A DNA stretch of 64,000 nt from Brevundimonas aurantiaca (GCF_014199955.1 NZ_JACHOQ010000005.1:118813-182812), one strand, 5' to 3'. Positions 34,296 through 45,493 are shown, counted from the first letter of the stretch. Numbers and translations: made by a program. The notes: generated by a model from the sequence alone, not told the origin.

Positions 34296-34393
34296 TTGTC
34301 CATACGGAAGACATGGACAAGCCAGGCCGTCGGGCGCAAATAAACCGTCAGACACGCCATAAGCGAAAGAACGACTATCGTGTTCGACTATAA
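34296..34393 (+). promoter_or_regulatory. hemA leader: inverted repeat and possible 26-codon leader ORF
   Basis: A perfect inverted repeat TTGTCCAT-9-ATGGACAA spans 34296-34320. Its right arm supplies an ATG at 34313, preceded by GGAAG, that opens a 26-codon, very basic frame ([13 protein letters not shown]...) ending TAA at 34393. That stop is 11 bp inside hemA, in another frame. The hemA GTG itself has only a weak ribosome site, so translational coupling is possible. This is unproven. Confidence 0.4.
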
Positions 34394-35606
34394 AGCCGCC
34401 TTTGAAAGCTCGGTGGAGCAGGTGCGCAGCGAAGGCCGGTATCGCGTCTTCGCCGATCTGAAGCGGGTGAGCGGCGCCTTTCCCCAGGCGGTGCGCCGTC
34501 GGGAAGACGGGTCCGAACAGGACGTCGTGATCTGGTGCTCGAACGACTATCTGGGCATGGGCCAGCATCCGGACGTGCTGAAGGCCATGCAGGACGAGAT
34601 CGCGGCGACCGGCGCGGGCGCCGGCGGCACGCGCAACATCTCGGGCACCACCCGCTCGGCTGTGGATCTGGAGAGCGAACTGGCCGACTGGCATCAGAAG
34701 GAGGCGGCCCTGCTGTTCACCTCCGGCTATGTCGGCAATGAGGCGACCCTGTCGACCCTGCAGAAGATCCTGCCGGGCCTGATCATCTTCTCCGACGCTC
34801 TGAACCACGCCTCGATGATCGAGGGCATCCGTCACGGCGGCGGTGAACGTCACATCTTCCGCCACAACGACCTGGCGCATCTGGAGCAGCTCCTGGCCGC
34901 CGCCCCGGTCGAGGCGCCCAAGCTGATCGCCTTCGAGAGCGTCTATTCGATGGACGGCGACATCGCCGACCTGGCCGGCACCATCGCCCTGGCGCGCCAG
35001 TACGGCGCCTTGACCTATCTGGACGAGGTCCACGCCGTGGGCCTGTACGGCGCGACCGGCGCCGGCGTCGCAGAGCGGGACGGGGTCCTGGACCAGATCG
35101 ACATCATCGAATGCACCCTGGGCAAGGCCGTCGGGGTCATGGGCGGCTATATCGCGGCCGACGCCGTGATCGTGGACGCCGTGCGCAGCTGGGCCTCGGG
35201 CTTCATCTTCACCACCAGTCTGCCGCCGGCCTTGACGGCGGGGGCCCTGGCCTCGGTGCGCCATCTGAAGGCCCATCCCGAACTGCGCGAACGCCATCAG
35301 GAACGCGCCGCGACCCTGAAGGCCCGTTTCGCCGCCGTCGGCATTCCGGTCATGGAGTCCGAGAGCCACATCGTCCCGGTCCATGTCGGCGACCCGGTCC
35401 ACTGCAAGATGATCTCGGACATGCTGCTGGAAGACTTCGGCGTCTATGTGCAGCCGATCAACTATCCGACCGTGCCCAAGGGCACCGAGCGGCTGCGCTT
35501 CACGCCCTCGCCCAACCATACGGACGCGATGATGGATCATCTGGTCCAGGCGATGGACAAGCTCTTCTCCCACTGCAACGTGGCGCGCCGGCCCGTCGCC
35601 GCATGA
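34380..35606 (+). CDS. hemA: 5-aminolevulinate synthase
   Basis: The 408-residue PLP enzyme condenses glycine with succinyl-CoA, the first step of heme synthesis by the Shemin route typical of alphaproteobacteria. I see the ALAS N-terminus ([18 protein letters not shown]), the glycine-rich [20 protein letters not shown], the aspartate motif [13 protein letters not shown] and PLP-lysine Lys249 in [13 protein letters not shown]. The start is a GTG with a weak ribosome site. Its stop overlaps the DUF6898 gene start (ATGA). Confidence 0.96.
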   Translation: MFDYKAAFESSVEQVRSEGRYRVFADLKRVSGAFPQAVRRREDGSEQDVVIWCSNDYLGMGQHPDVLKAMQDEIAATGAGAGGTRNISGTTRSAVDLESELADWHQKEAALLFTSGYVGNEATLSTLQKILPGLIIFSDALNHASMIEGIRHGGGERHIFRHNDLAHLEQLLAAAPVEAPKLIAFESVYSMDGDIADLAGTIALARQYGALTYLDEVHAVGLYGATGAGVAERDGVLDQIDIIECTLGKAVGVMGGYIAADAVIVDAVRSWASGFIFTTSLPPALTAGALASVRHLKAHPELRERHQERAATLKARFAAVGIPVMESESHIVPVHVGDPVHCKMISDMLLEDFGVYVQPINYPTVPKGTERLRFTPSPNHTDAMMDHLVQAMDKLFSHCNVARRPVAA

Positions 35607-35791
35607 CGACCGGCGACGACCTCGGCGAGATCATCGTCGAGTTCGTCCGCAACGGTCCCTATGTCAAATGCTCGGCCATCCACGTCGCGACCGGCCGCGA
35701 GGTCAGCGCCATGGGGCCGGCGAACGAACCCAAGGCCGTCGAGCGGGTGGCGATCGCCAAGCTGAGGCGAGCTTTGGAGGCTGGGCGATAG
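35603..35791 (+). CDS. Small DUF6898-type protein
   Basis: The 62-residue protein reads [20 protein letters not shown] followed by [20 protein letters not shown] and KLRRAL, a pattern I know from short alphaproteobacterial proteins classed as DUF6898. It overlaps the end of hemA by four bases and is probably translationally coupled to it. It has no signal or membrane segment. A role near heme synthesis or one-carbon metabolism is suggested only by neighbourhood. Confidence 0.7.
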   Translation: MTTGDDLGEIIVEFVRNGPYVKCSAIHVATGREVSAMGPANEPKAVERVAIAKLRRALEAGR

Positions 35792-35823
35792 CGCAGCCGC
35801 TCTCTTGACCCTATAGCGGCGGC

Positions 35824-36387
35824 ATGCGCCCGACGCCCACCCTTCATACGCCCCGCTTCCTGATGCGGCCGTTGGTCCGCGAGGACGCGGCGGCGCTGTT
35901 TCCAACCCTCTCGCGCGACGACCAGTGTCTGTATATGTCGCGACCCGCCTTCCGTAGCGAGGCCGATCTGGCCGATTGGCTGGTCGATCCGACCTGGCCG
36001 GGCCGAAGCTGGACGGCGGTGGACCGCGAAACCGGCGCGGTCGCTGGACGCTACGTCGCCTTTCCAGGACGCGACGAGGGCGTTCTGGAGGTCGGCTATG
36101 TCACCGTCGTCGACCGCCAGGGGCAGGGCGTGGCGCGGGAGTGCATGACGGCCCTGGTGTCCCATCTCTTCACCGATCCGTCGTGCCGTCGGATCTATGC
36201 GGAGATCGATGCGGACAACCGGCCGTCCGCCGGCTTGGCCGAGCGCCTGGGCTTTTCCTTGGAAGGACGGTTGCGGGAGCATGAAACCACGCACAAGGGC
36301 CTGTGCGACATGCTGGTCTACGGCCTGCTGCGGCGTGAATGGGCGGCTGGGACACAAGATATTGTGGTTCGCTCCGCTGGGGACTAG
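35824..36387 (+). CDS. GNAT-family N-acetyltransferase (RimJ/RimL-like)
   Basis: The 187-residue protein starts with the RimJ/RimL pattern TPRFLMRPLVREDAAALFPT. It contains the acetyl-CoA loop region EVGYVTVVDRQGQGVAREC and ends with NRPSAGLAERLGFSLEGRLR, where the acceptor-side strand lies. Such enzymes acetylate protein N-termini or small amines; the substrate here is unknown. It sits between hemA and glyA, in the same direction, with short gaps. Confidence 0.9.
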   Translation: MRPTPTLHTPRFLMRPLVREDAAALFPTLSRDDQCLYMSRPAFRSEADLADWLVDPTWPGRSWTAVDRETGAVAGRYVAFPGRDEGVLEVGYVTVVDRQGQGVARECMTALVSHLFTDPSCRRIYAEIDADNRPSAGLAERLGFSLEGRLREHETTHKGLCDMLVYGLLRREWAAGTQDIVVRSAGD

Positions 36388-36420
36388 ATAGGCGGCCTTC
36401 TCAGATGCGGGGATTCCGAC

Positions 36421-37704
<1,284 letters not shown>

Positions 37705-37712
37705 TCTGACCG

Positions 37713-38183
37713 ATGAAGTGCCCCTTCTGCGGTCATCAGGACACCCAGGTTAAGGACAGCCGGCCGTCGGACGACGGCTCGGCCATCCGACGGCGGCGGT
37801 CCTGTCCGAACTGCAACGGGCGCTTCACCACCTTCGAGCGGGTCCAGCTGCGCGAACTGGTGATTCTGAAACGCAACGGTCGGCGCACCCCGTTCGACCG
37901 GGACAAGCTGGAGCGGTCGCTGGGCGTGGCCCTGCGCAAACGCCCGGTCCAGGCCGAACAGGTCGAACAGATGGTCAATCGGATCGTCCGCCAGCTTGAA
38001 AGCCTGGGCGAGACCGAAATCGCTTCCAGCGTCGTCGGCGACTTCATCATGAAGGCGCTGAAGGGCGTGGATGAGGTGGCCTATGTCCGCTACGCCTCGG
38101 TCTATAAGGACTTTCGGCACACGGGCGACTTCGCCAAATTCCTGGGCGATGAAGGCTTCGACGAGCCGTCCGGCAAGAGCTGA
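37713..38183 (+). CDS. nrdR: Transcriptional repressor NrdR
   Basis: The 156-residue protein has an N-terminal zinc ribbon (CPFCG ... [15 protein letters not shown]) and an ATP-cone domain ([20 protein letters not shown]). It senses ATP/dATP and represses ribonucleotide reductase genes. It sits between glyA and the riboflavin gene, with a TGATG overlap to the latter. The linkage nrdR-rib-nusB is common in bacteria. Confidence 0.98.
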   Translation: MKCPFCGHQDTQVKDSRPSDDGSAIRRRRSCPNCNGRFTTFERVQLRELVILKRNGRRTPFDRDKLERSLGVALRKRPVQAEQVEQMVNRIVRQLESLGETEIASSVVGDFIMKALKGVDEVAYVRYASVYKDFRHTGDFAKFLGDEGFDEPSGKS

Positions 38184-38803
38184 TGCGCGTCACCCTGAAG
38201 CTGGCCACCTCGCTGGACGGCCGCATCGCCACGGCCTCGGGCGAAAGCCGCTGGATCACCGGCGAGGCGGCCCGGCTGGAAGGGCACAGGCTGCGGGCCG
38301 CCCATGACGCCATTCTGGTGGGGGTCGAGACCGTGCTCCACGACGACCCCGAACTGACGACCCGTCTGCCGGGCCGCAGCGTCGATCAGCCGCTGCGGGT
38401 GGTGTTGGACAGCCGGCTCAGAACCCCGGCGACGGCCAAACTGGCGGGGCCGAACAGTCTGATCCTGACCGCCGTCGCGCCCCGCCCGGTCGGAGGCGCG
38501 GAGGTGCGGCAGGTCGAGACACAGGACGGACGCCCCGCCGTGCCGGCCGTTCTCAAGGCGCTGAAGGCGGTCGGCGTCGCCTCGGTCCTGATCGAGGGCG
38601 GAGGCCAGGTGGCCGCCGCCTTTCTGCGCGCGAGGGCGGTGGATCGTCTGGAATGGTTCCGGGCGCCGATCCTGTTGGGCGGGGAGGGGCGGCCGTGCGT
38701 GGCTTCCCTGGCCCTTGCAAAGCTGGCCGAGGCCCCCAACTTCCGACGCCTGGATGTCCGGCCCGCCGGGGACGACCTGTGGGAAAGCTACGCCCGCATC
38801 TGA
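38183..38803 (+). CDS. Stand-alone RibD C-terminal-type reductase
   Basis: The 206-residue protein corresponds to the reductase half of RibD: TLKLATSLDGRIATASGESR, AILVGVETVLHDDPELTTRL and SVLIEGGGQVAAAFL. The N-terminal zinc deaminase domain of bifunctional RibD is absent; the frame starts directly at the reductase with a TGATG junction to nrdR. It should reduce the ribosyl group of the pyrimidine intermediate in riboflavin synthesis if a deaminase is supplied elsewhere. The ribE-ribBA-ribH genes follow. Confidence 0.88.
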   Translation: MRVTLKLATSLDGRIATASGESRWITGEAARLEGHRLRAAHDAILVGVETVLHDDPELTTRLPGRSVDQPLRVVLDSRLRTPATAKLAGPNSLILTAVAPRPVGGAEVRQVETQDGRPAVPAVLKALKAVGVASVLIEGGGQVAAAFLRARAVDRLEWFRAPILLGGEGRPCVASLALAKLAEAPNFRRLDVRPAGDDLWESYARI

Positions 38804-38809
38804 CGGCGA

Positions 38810-38890
38810 TCGGACAGATCGGACACTTTGGACACTGTTTTTCGGTGTCCGGATCGGACTGTTTCGGACGATCTGGACACATTAGACTGT
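38810..38890. repeat. Phased GGAC repeats upstream of ribE
   Basis: GGAC cores occur at 38812, 38821 and 38830, then at 38856, 38866 and 38875, with AGAC at 38884, so spacing is 9-10 bp within each cluster. An inverted GTGTCC lies between the clusters at 38845. The typical unit reads TCGGACA. This is not the conserved FMN riboswitch. The arrangement suggests cooperative protein binding or slipped duplication. Confidence 0.65.
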
Positions 38891-38924
38891 ATTTTTTCGG
38901 GTCCGAAGGGGGACCGGTCGTCTC

Positions 38925-39515
38925 ATGTTCACAGGCATCGTCACCGACATCGGCCGCGTCCGCGACGTCCGCGAGACCGAGCGCGACCGCCGCTATGAGA
39001 TTGAGACCGCCTGGGACGTGGCCTCCATCGACCTGGGCGCCTCAATCAGCCATGCGGGCTGCTGCCTGACCGTGACGGAGAAGGGCCCAGACTGGTTCGC
39101 CGTCGAGGTGTCGAACGAGACCCTGTCCAAGACGACGCTGGGCGGCTGGAAGGCCGGCGACGGCGTCAATCTGGAACGGGCTGCGCGCCTGGGCGACGAG
39201 ATGGGGGGGCACGTCGTCTCGGGTCACGTCGACGGCCTGGGCCGGGTCGTCTCCATCACGCCCGAAGGGGGCTCGCACCGGATCGAGGTCGAGGCCCCGG
39301 CGCCGCTGCACCGCTATATCGCCGCCAAGGGGTCGATCACGGTGGATGGGGTGTCGCTGACGGTCAACGCCGTGCAAGACCGGGTGTTTTCGTTGAATAT
39401 CATTCCGCATACGTGGGAAGTGACGACCCTGGGCCGCCTGAAGGTCGGCGATCCGGTCAATCTCGAGATCGACATGCTGGCGCGCTACCTGGCGCGGTGG
39501 CAGGAGACGGCCTGA
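38925..39515 (+). CDS. ribE: Riboflavin synthase, alpha subunit
   Basis: The 196-residue protein is the trimeric riboflavin synthase with two lumazine-binding repeats: MFTGIVTDIGRV with SHAGCCLTV, then GGHVVSGHVDGLGRV with SITVDGVSLTVN. It dismutates two molecules of 6,7-dimethyl-8-ribityllumazine. The second repeat carries GDPVNLEIDMLARYL. It follows the phased GGAC region and overlaps ribBA by a TGATG. Confidence 0.97.
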   Translation: MFTGIVTDIGRVRDVRETERDRRYEIETAWDVASIDLGASISHAGCCLTVTEKGPDWFAVEVSNETLSKTTLGGWKAGDGVNLERAARLGDEMGGHVVSGHVDGLGRVVSITPEGGSHRIEVEAPAPLHRYIAAKGSITVDGVSLTVNAVQDRVFSLNIIPHTWEVTTLGRLKVGDPVNLEIDMLARYLARWQETA

Positions 39516-40663
39516 TGCCGAAGGAACGCCAGATGCTGGCCGCGAACATGAACGACAGCCCGATCAGTCCCATCGAGGACATATTGGAGGACGCCCGCAA
39601 CGGCCGTCCCTACATCCTGGTGGACGCCGAGGATCGCGAGAACGAGGGGGACATCATCATCCCCGCCCAGTTCGCCACCCCGGATCAGATCAACTTCATG
39701 ATCAAACAGGCCCGCGGCCTGGTCTGCCTGGCCCTTACGGCCGAGCGGGCGCAGCAGCTGCGGCTGCCGCCGATGGCCGCCGACAATCGCGAGAGCATGA
39801 AGACCGCCTTCACCGTCTCGATCGAGGCCAAGGAAGGCGTGACGACGGGTATTTCGGCGGCCGACCGGTCGCGGACCATCCAGGTGGCGACCGACGCCTC
39901 GAAGGGCATGGACGACATCGTCTCGCCCGGCCACATCTTTCCCCTGGTGGCGCGCGACGGCGGGGTGCTGGTCCGCGCCGGCCATACCGAGGCTTCCGTC
40001 GACATCAGCCGCATGGCCGGCCTGACCCCGGCGGCGGTGATCTGCGAGATCATCAAGGACGACGGCGAGATGGCGCGGATGCCGGATCTGGTCGCCTTCG
40101 CCCAGTTGCACGGGCTGAAGATCGGCACCATCGCCGACCTGATCGCCTATCGCCGCCGCACCGAGCGGTTCGTCGAACGGATCATGGATACGCCGTTCGA
40201 GAGCGTCCACGGCGGGCCGTTCCGGCTGATGCTGTACAAGAACACGATCGAGGGGGCGGAACACGTCGCCCTTGTCCATGGTCGGATCGACCCGTCCAAA
40301 CCGACCCTGGTGCGGATGCACCAGGTGGACTTCGCCTGCGACCTCCTGGGCCATGTCGAGACGCGCCAGGACTATGTGCCGAAGGCTCTGCGCCAGATTA
40401 CCGAGCATGACGGCGCGGGCGTGGTCGTCTTCCTGCGCGATCCGGCGCTGAACGCGTTGGCCGAGCGGCTGGCGGGGGTCGACAAGCCGGCGGCGGTCGA
40501 TCGGTCGCTGCGGGCCTATGGCGTGGGCGCGCAGATCCTGCTGGACCTGGGCGTCAAGGATATGATCGTGATGAGTTCGACGCGACCTGAACCGACGGCG
40601 CTTGAAGGCTATGGCCTGCGCATCGTCGGCTGGCGCGACATGGATGGAGAAGACAAGGCGTGA
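39515..40663 (+). CDS. ribBA: RibB (DHBP synthase) fused to a degenerate GTP-cyclohydrolase-II-like domain
   Basis: The 382-residue protein begins at the ATG that overlaps the ribE stop. Residues 20-220 are an intact DHBP synthase: [30 protein letters not shown] and GEMARMPDL. The second half follows the GTP cyclohydrolase II fold ([45 protein letters not shown]). However, the zinc-ligand cysteines (normally in ECLTGD and RCDCG) and the RQEGRGIGL loop are missing. It therefore should make dihydroxybutanone phosphate but not open GTP; a separate RibA is expected. Confidence 0.92.
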   Translation: MPKERQMLAANMNDSPISPIEDILEDARNGRPYILVDAEDRENEGDIIIPAQFATPDQINFMIKQARGLVCLALTAERAQQLRLPPMAADNRESMKTAFTVSIEAKEGVTTGISAADRSRTIQVATDASKGMDDIVSPGHIFPLVARDGGVLVRAGHTEASVDISRMAGLTPAAVICEIIKDDGEMARMPDLVAFAQLHGLKIGTIADLIAYRRRTERFVERIMDTPFESVHGGPFRLMLYKNTIEGAEHVALVHGRIDPSKPTLVRMHQVDFACDLLGHVETRQDYVPKALRQITEHDGAGVVVFLRDPALNALAERLAGVDKPAAVDRSLRAYGVGAQILLDLGVKDMIVMSSTRPEPTALEGYGLRIVGWRDMDGEDKA

Positions 40664-41121
40664 CCGACGCACCCCGTATTCTGATCGTCGAGGCGCGCTT
40701 CTACGACCAACTGGCCGACGCCCTGCTGGAAGGGGCCAAGGAGACGCTGAAGGCGCGCGGCGCCCTGTTCGACGTCGTCACCGTGCCGGGCGCCCTGGAG
40801 ATTCCAGCGGTGATCGCCATGGCCGAGGAGGCCGGGCGGTTCCCGACCGCGCCGCGTTATGACGGCTATGTGGCCCTGGGCTGCGTGATCCGCGGCGAGA
40901 CCTATCATTTCGAGATCGTCTCGGACCAGTCGGCGGCCGGGCTGATGGCCCTGGGCGTCAAGGGGCTGATCGTCGGCAACGGCATTCTGACGACCGAGGA
41001 CGAGCATCAGGCCTGGGCCCGGGCGCGGCTTTCCGAAGGGGATAAGGGCGGTGGAGCGGCCAAAGCCTGTCTGGACCTCATTGCATTGAAGAAGCGGTTG
41101 CGGCTAGGCCTCGGCGCATGA
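40660..41121 (+). CDS. ribH: 6,7-dimethyl-8-ribityllumazine synthase
   Basis: The 153-residue protein has the lumazine-synthase motifs [34 protein letters not shown] and [20 protein letters not shown]. It condenses the RibB product with the pyrimidine intermediate. It starts with GTG overlapping the ribBA stop (GTGA) and overlaps nusB by four bases. The last histidine and arginine near HQAWARAR match the phosphate-binding end. Confidence 0.97.
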   Translation: MTDAPRILIVEARFYDQLADALLEGAKETLKARGALFDVVTVPGALEIPAVIAMAEEAGRFPTAPRYDGYVALGCVIRGETYHFEIVSDQSAAGLMALGVKGLIVGNGILTTEDEHQAWARARLSEGDKGGGAAKACLDLIALKKRLRLGLGA

Positions 41122-41642
41122 CTGAACCGAACAGCGTCAAGGCCGTCCTCGAACAACTGGCCGAAGCCGAGAAACAGCGGGCCGAGCCCCATCTGAGCTC
41201 CAAACAGCGCCGGGCGCGCACCGTGTCGCGCCTCGCCGCCGTCCAGGCCCTGTACCAGATGGAGCTGGCGGGCGAGGGGGTGGAGACGGTGATCACCGAA
41301 TTCTCCAACTTCCGCTTCGACGCCGACATCGAGGGCGAGGCCCTGGCCGAGGCGGATGAAGCCTATTTCGCCGACATCGTGCGCGGCGTGATCGAAAGCC
41401 AGCGCGAGATCGACGCGGCGATCAAGGCCCGGCTGGCGTCCAACTGGCGGTTGGAGCGGATCGACGCCACCCTGCGCGCCCTGCTGCGTTCGGGCGCCTG
41501 GGAGCTGATCAAACATCCGGAGACGCCGCGCGAAGTGGTGATCGACGAATATGTCGAACTGGCCAAGGCCTTCTTCGACGACGCCGAGGCCCGGTTCGTC
41601 AACGCTGCTCTGGACGGCGTCGCCAGAGACGTCCGTCGCTGA
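41118..41642 (+). CDS. nusB: Transcription antitermination factor NusB
   Basis: The 174-residue protein matches NusB: an N-terminal [20 protein letters not shown] and a C-terminal [20 protein letters not shown] with [21 protein letters not shown]. It binds boxA of rRNA with S10. It is about 20-30 residues longer than the E. coli protein because of an N-terminal extension ([20 protein letters not shown]). The rib-nusB-thiL order is a classic conserved one. Confidence 0.97.
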   Translation: MTEPNSVKAVLEQLAEAEKQRAEPHLSSKQRRARTVSRLAAVQALYQMELAGEGVETVITEFSNFRFDADIEGEALAEADEAYFADIVRGVIESQREIDAAIKARLASNWRLERIDATLRALLRSGAWELIKHPETPREVVIDEYVELAKAFFDDAEARFVNAALDGVARDVRR

Positions 41643-42631
41643 TGCCCGCGCTCGACGTCGCGGGCGAGTTCGAGACGATCGAGACGCTGCTGCGGCCCCT
41701 GGCCCATCCGGAGTGGGGCAGGGGGCTGGTCGATGATGTGGCGGTCCTGCCGTCCCGGCCCGGCTATGATCTGGTCCTGACCAAGGACGCCATCGTCGAA
41801 GGCGTCCATTTCCTGCCCGACGACCCCCTGGATACGGTGGCCAGAAAGCTGCTGCGTGTGAACCTGTCGGACCTGGCGGCCAAGGGGGCTGAAGCCTTCG
41901 GCTATCTGCTGGCCTGCGCCTGGTCCGAACGTTGCGGCTGGCCGGAGCGCGAGGCCTTCGCCGCGGGCCTGGCCCAGGATCAGGCCCGGTTCGGGGTCTT
42001 TCTGATGGGCGGCGACACGGTGAAGACGCCGGGCCCGGCCGCCTTCTCCCTGACCGCCCTGGGCTGGGTTCCGGCCGGGGGGGCGGTGTCGCGCGCTGGA
42101 GCCGAGGCGGGGGATCTGGTCTTCGTGACCGGCACGATCGGCGACGGCCTCCTGGGGCTTCAGGCGGCGCGGGGCCAGTTGACGCTCGATCCCGAGCGGC
42201 TGGCCTTTCTGATCGACCATTACCGCCAGCCGACGCCTCAGCAGGATTTCGCCGAGGTGATCGCCGCCCACGCCACTGCGGCGGCCGACGTCTCCGACGG
42301 GCTGGTCGCCGATCTGACGCATATCGCCAACGCCAGCGGCGTCGCGATCGACCTGAAGCTGGACAGCCTGCCCCTGTCGGCGGCCGCCAGGGCCTGGTTC
42401 GAGGCCCGCGTCGATCCTCAGGCGGCGCTGGAGGATCTGGCGACCGGGGGCGACGACTACCAGATCGTCTTCACCGCCCCCGCCCGGCTGGTGGAGACGC
42501 TGCGCCGAGAGGCCGACCGGCGGCGGGTTCGCCTGACCCTGCTGGGCGAGGTGCGGGTCGGCGCCGGGGTCACGGTCTCCTACGGCGGCCGGCCCCTGAC
42601 GCCGGGGCGCGCCGGCTGGACCCATGGCTAG
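41642..42631 (+). CDS. thiL: Thiamine-monophosphate kinase
   Basis: The 329-residue protein has the ThiL/PurM-type pattern: DDVAVLPSRPGYDLVLTKDA, then AIVEGVHFLPDDPLDTVARK, LRVNLSDLAAKGAEAFGYLL, GGDTVKTPGPAAFSLTALG and ADVSDGLVADLTHIA. It phosphorylates thiamine monophosphate to the cofactor. The ATG overlaps the nusB stop (TGATG). It ends the rib-nusB-thiL run. Confidence 0.96.
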   Translation: MPALDVAGEFETIETLLRPLAHPEWGRGLVDDVAVLPSRPGYDLVLTKDAIVEGVHFLPDDPLDTVARKLLRVNLSDLAAKGAEAFGYLLACAWSERCGWPEREAFAAGLAQDQARFGVFLMGGDTVKTPGPAAFSLTALGWVPAGGAVSRAGAEAGDLVFVTGTIGDGLLGLQAARGQLTLDPERLAFLIDHYRQPTPQQDFAEVIAAHATAAADVSDGLVADLTHIANASGVAIDLKLDSLPLSAAARAWFEARVDPQAALEDLATGGDDYQIVFTAPARLVETLRREADRRRVRLTLLGEVRVGAGVTVSYGGRPLTPGRAGWTHG

Positions 42632-42676
42632 GACTTTCGCAAGGGAATCCTAACCCACCGCCGTTAGGCTGGTCGC

Positions 42677-43108
42677 ATGGATCGCAGAAGCTTCATCGCC
42701 GCCGGAACCGTCGCCCTCGCCGGGACCGCCGCCGGTTCCGCCGCCGCCTCCTCCGAGAAGGCGGCCGAAGGGCCCCCGACCTTCGGCATAGCGGGGGTGG
42801 GCCTGCCCGTCATCGCTGACGGTCGGCTGCGGAACTATGTCTTCGTCTCGCTCCGCCTGATGCTCGGCGCGGGCAAGACCGCCGATCAGATGCGGCTGAA
42901 GGAGGCCTTCTTCCGCGACGCCCTGGTGAAGGCCGCGCACCGGACCCCCTTCACCGTTCCCGGCGACTGGACGCGCCTGGACGAGCGTCGCATGTCGGCC
43001 GCCCTGGTCGCTGCCGCCAACACCATCTCCGGACGGGGTTCGGTGACCGGCGTCGAGATCATCGCCCAGAGCCCCCGCCGTCGCTCCGGCATGCCGACCG
43101 CTCACTAG
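42677..43108 (+). CDS. Tat-exported small protein, FliL-like
   Basis: The 143-residue protein has a twin-arginine leader (MDRRSFIAAGTVALAGTAAG) and a mature domain, LRNYVFVSLRLMLGAGKTAD with LKEAFFRDALVKAAHRTPFT, that resembles the FliL periplasmic fold. Similar Tat-signal proteins downstream of thiL occur in other Caulobacterales. I do not infer a flagellar role, because no motility genes are nearby. The function is unknown. Confidence 0.65.
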   Translation: MDRRSFIAAGTVALAGTAAGSAAASSEKAAEGPPTFGIAGVGLPVIADGRLRNYVFVSLRLMLGAGKTADQMRLKEAFFRDALVKAAHRTPFTVPGDWTRLDERRMSAALVAAANTISGRGSVTGVEIIAQSPRRRSGMPTAH

Positions 43109-43285
43109 CGGTCAACGATCACGGTTGCGTCAACTTGACGCCCGTGACACGCTCCCTCTGCAAAATCCCAAGGGGCGCAATGACGCGCTCGCCGCGTGCA
43201 GGGGGACCGGAAGGCGGACAGAGGCCCTAAGGCCCGCCCGCCGCGCCAGGCCTGCGCGCCTGTTTGCAAGGGCATGGAAACGCCA

Positions 43286-45433
43286 ATGACGACCTATCTT
43301 ACGCTGGTCTTCGCGGCCGGTGTTCTGGCGGTGCTTTACGGCGCCGTTCAGACCGCCGCCCTGATGAAGGCGAGCACTGGCAACGACAAGATGCGAGAGA
43401 TCGCCGCCGCTATTCAGGAAGGCGCCTCGGCCTATCTGAAGCGGCAATATCTGACCATCGGCCTGGTGGGGATTGTGATCCTGATCGCCGCCTATCTGCT
43501 GATCGGCCCCTATGCGGCCGTGGGCTTTCTGATCGGGGCGGTCCTGTCGGGCGCGGCCGGTTACGCCGGCATGCTGATCTCGGTGCGGGCCAATGTGCGC
43601 ACGGCCCAGGCGGCCTCCGAAAGCCTGTCCAAGGGGCTGAACCTGGCCTTCCGGTCGGGCGCGATCACCGGCATGTTCGTGGCGGGCGGCGCCCTGATCG
43701 GGGTATCGGGCTACTATATCGTCCTGACCCACCACCTCGGTTTGAACCCGGTCGGCCGCGAGGTCATCGACGGCCTGGTGGCCCTGGGCTTCGGCGCGTC
43801 GCTGATCTCGATCTTCGCGCGACTGGGCGGGGGCATCTTCACCAAGGGCGCCGACGTGGGCGGCGACATGGTAGGCAAGGTCGAGGCCGGGATTCCCGAG
43901 GACGATCCCCGCAACGCCGCCACCATCGCCGACAACGTAGGCGACAATGTCGGCGACTGCGCCGGCATGGCGGCGGACCTGTTCGAAACCTATGCGGTGA
44001 CGACCGTGGCGACCATGGTGCTGGCGGCCATCTTCTTCCGCGGCCAGCCCTATGTGGACATGCTGATGGTGCTGCCGCTGGCGATCTGCGCGGTCTGTAT
44101 CGTGACCTCGATCATCGGCAGCTTCTTCGTGCGGCTGGGCAAGAGCCAGAACATCATGGGCGCCCTGTATCAGGGGCTGATCGTGACCGGCGTCCTGTCC
44201 ATCGGGGCGGTCTGGTGGGTGATCGACCAGATGGTGACCGGGCCGGTGACGACGACCGGCGGCCTGGTCATCCAGCCCATGGCCCTGTTCTGGTCCGGCA
44301 TGGTCGGGCTGGCGGTGACGGCGGCCATTGTGGTGGTGACGGAATACTACACCGGTTCGGGCTTCCGGCCGGTGCGGTCGGTGGCCAACGCCTCGGTGTC
44401 GGGCCACGGGACCAACGTCATCCAAGGGCTGGCGGTGTCGCTGGAGGCCACGGCGCTGCCGGCCCTGACCATCATCGTCGGCATCGTGGCCAGCTTCCAG
44501 CTGGCGGGTCTGTTCGGCATCGCCATCGCCACCACCACCATGCTGGGCGTGGCGGGGATGATCGTGGCCCTGGACGCCTTCGGGCCGGTGACGGACAACG
44601 CCGGGGGGATCGCCGAAATGGCCGGCCTGCCCAGCGAGGTGCGGCATTCGACCGATGCGCTGGATGCCGTGGGCAACACGACCAAGGCCGTGACCAAAGG
44701 CTACGCCATCGGCTCGGCGGGCCTGGGGGCGCTGGTGCTGTTCGCGGCCTATACGTCGGACCTGCAATACTTCTCAGCCAATCCGTCGGACTATCCCTTC
44801 TTCGCCGACATGGGGACGGTCGCTTTCGACCTGACCAACCCCTATGTGGTCGTGGGCCTGCTGTTCGGGGGGCTGTTGCCCTTCCTGTTCGGCGGCATGT
44901 CGATGATGGCGGTGGGGCGCGCCGCCGAGTCTGTCGTGGCCGAGGTGCGGCGCCAGTTCCGCGAGAACCCCGGCATCATGACCTATCAGGTCAAGCCCGA
45001 GTACGGACGGGCGGTCGACATCCTGACCAAGGCGGCGATTCGCGAGATGATCGCGCCGTCGCTGCTGCCGGTCCTGTCGCCCATCGTCCTGTTCGCCGCC
45101 GTCATGGTCATCTCGGACAAGGCCAACGCCTTTGCGGCCTTGGGCGCCATGCTGATGGGGGTGATCGTCACCGGCCTGTTCGTGGCCGTGTCGATGACTT
45201 CGGGCGGCGGCGCTTGGGACAACGCCAAGAAGGTGATCGAGGAGGGCTTCACCGACAAGAACGGCGTGGTGCACGGCAAGGGATCGGAGGCCCACAAGGC
45301 GGCCGTGACCGGCGACACCGTAGGCGACCCCTATAAGGACACCTCGGGGCCGGCGGTGAATCCGATGATCAAGATCACCAATATCGTGGCCCTGCTGCTG
45401 CTGGCGGTGCTGGCCAGCGGGACGGTCGGCTGA
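43286..45433 (+). CDS. hppA: Membrane-bound proton-translocating pyrophosphatase, potassium-independent type
   Basis: The 715-residue protein has about 16 membrane segments and the pyrophosphate-binding motifs [20 protein letters not shown] and [20 protein letters not shown] (from residue 216). Lys467 in [14 protein letters not shown] replaces the alanine that marks potassium-dependent enzymes, so this should be the potassium-independent proton pump. I use the ATG at 43286, with GGA spaced before it; an ATG at 43274 would add four residues. It converts pyrophosphate energy into a proton gradient. A bidirectional terminator follows. Confidence 0.97.
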   Translation: MTTYLTLVFAAGVLAVLYGAVQTAALMKASTGNDKMREIAAAIQEGASAYLKRQYLTIGLVGIVILIAAYLLIGPYAAVGFLIGAVLSGAAGYAGMLISVRANVRTAQAASESLSKGLNLAFRSGAITGMFVAGGALIGVSGYYIVLTHHLGLNPVGREVIDGLVALGFGASLISIFARLGGGIFTKGADVGGDMVGKVEAGIPEDDPRNAATIADNVGDNVGDCAGMAADLFETYAVTTVATMVLAAIFFRGQPYVDMLMVLPLAICAVCIVTSIIGSFFVRLGKSQNIMGALYQGLIVTGVLSIGAVWWVIDQMVTGPVTTTGGLVIQPMALFWSGMVGLAVTAAIVVVTEYYTGSGFRPVRSVANASVSGHGTNVIQGLAVSLEATALPALTIIVGIVASFQLAGLFGIAIATTTMLGVAGMIVALDAFGPVTDNAGGIAEMAGLPSEVRHSTDALDAVGNTTKAVTKGYAIGSAGLGALVLFAAYTSDLQYFSANPSDYPFFADMGTVAFDLTNPYVVVGLLFGGLLPFLFGGMSMMAVGRAAESVVAEVRRQFRENPGIMTYQVKPEYGRAVDILTKAAIREMIAPSLLPVLSPIVLFAAVMVISDKANAFAALGAMLMGVIVTGLFVAVSMTSGGGAWDNAKKVIEEGFTDKNGVVHGKGSEAHKAAVTGDTVGDPYKDTSGPAVNPMIKITNIVALLLLAVLASGTVG

Positions 45434-45437
45434 CGTG

Positions 45438-45472
45438 AAAACGCCCCGGAGAGCGATCTCCGGGGCGTTTTT
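45438..45472. terminator. Bidirectional intrinsic terminator between hppA and bamE
   Basis: The stem AAAACGCCCCGGAGA/TCTCCGGGGCGTTTT, with loop GCGA, carries T runs in both orientations and serves the two convergent genes. Confidence 0.95.
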
Positions 45473-45493
45473 CCTTGGGCGATGCGCCGGGGA

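Noticed and set aside
38804..38924. FMN riboswitch before ribE
   Set aside because: The conserved FMN aptamer landmarks are not present. The region contains phased GGAC repeats instead.
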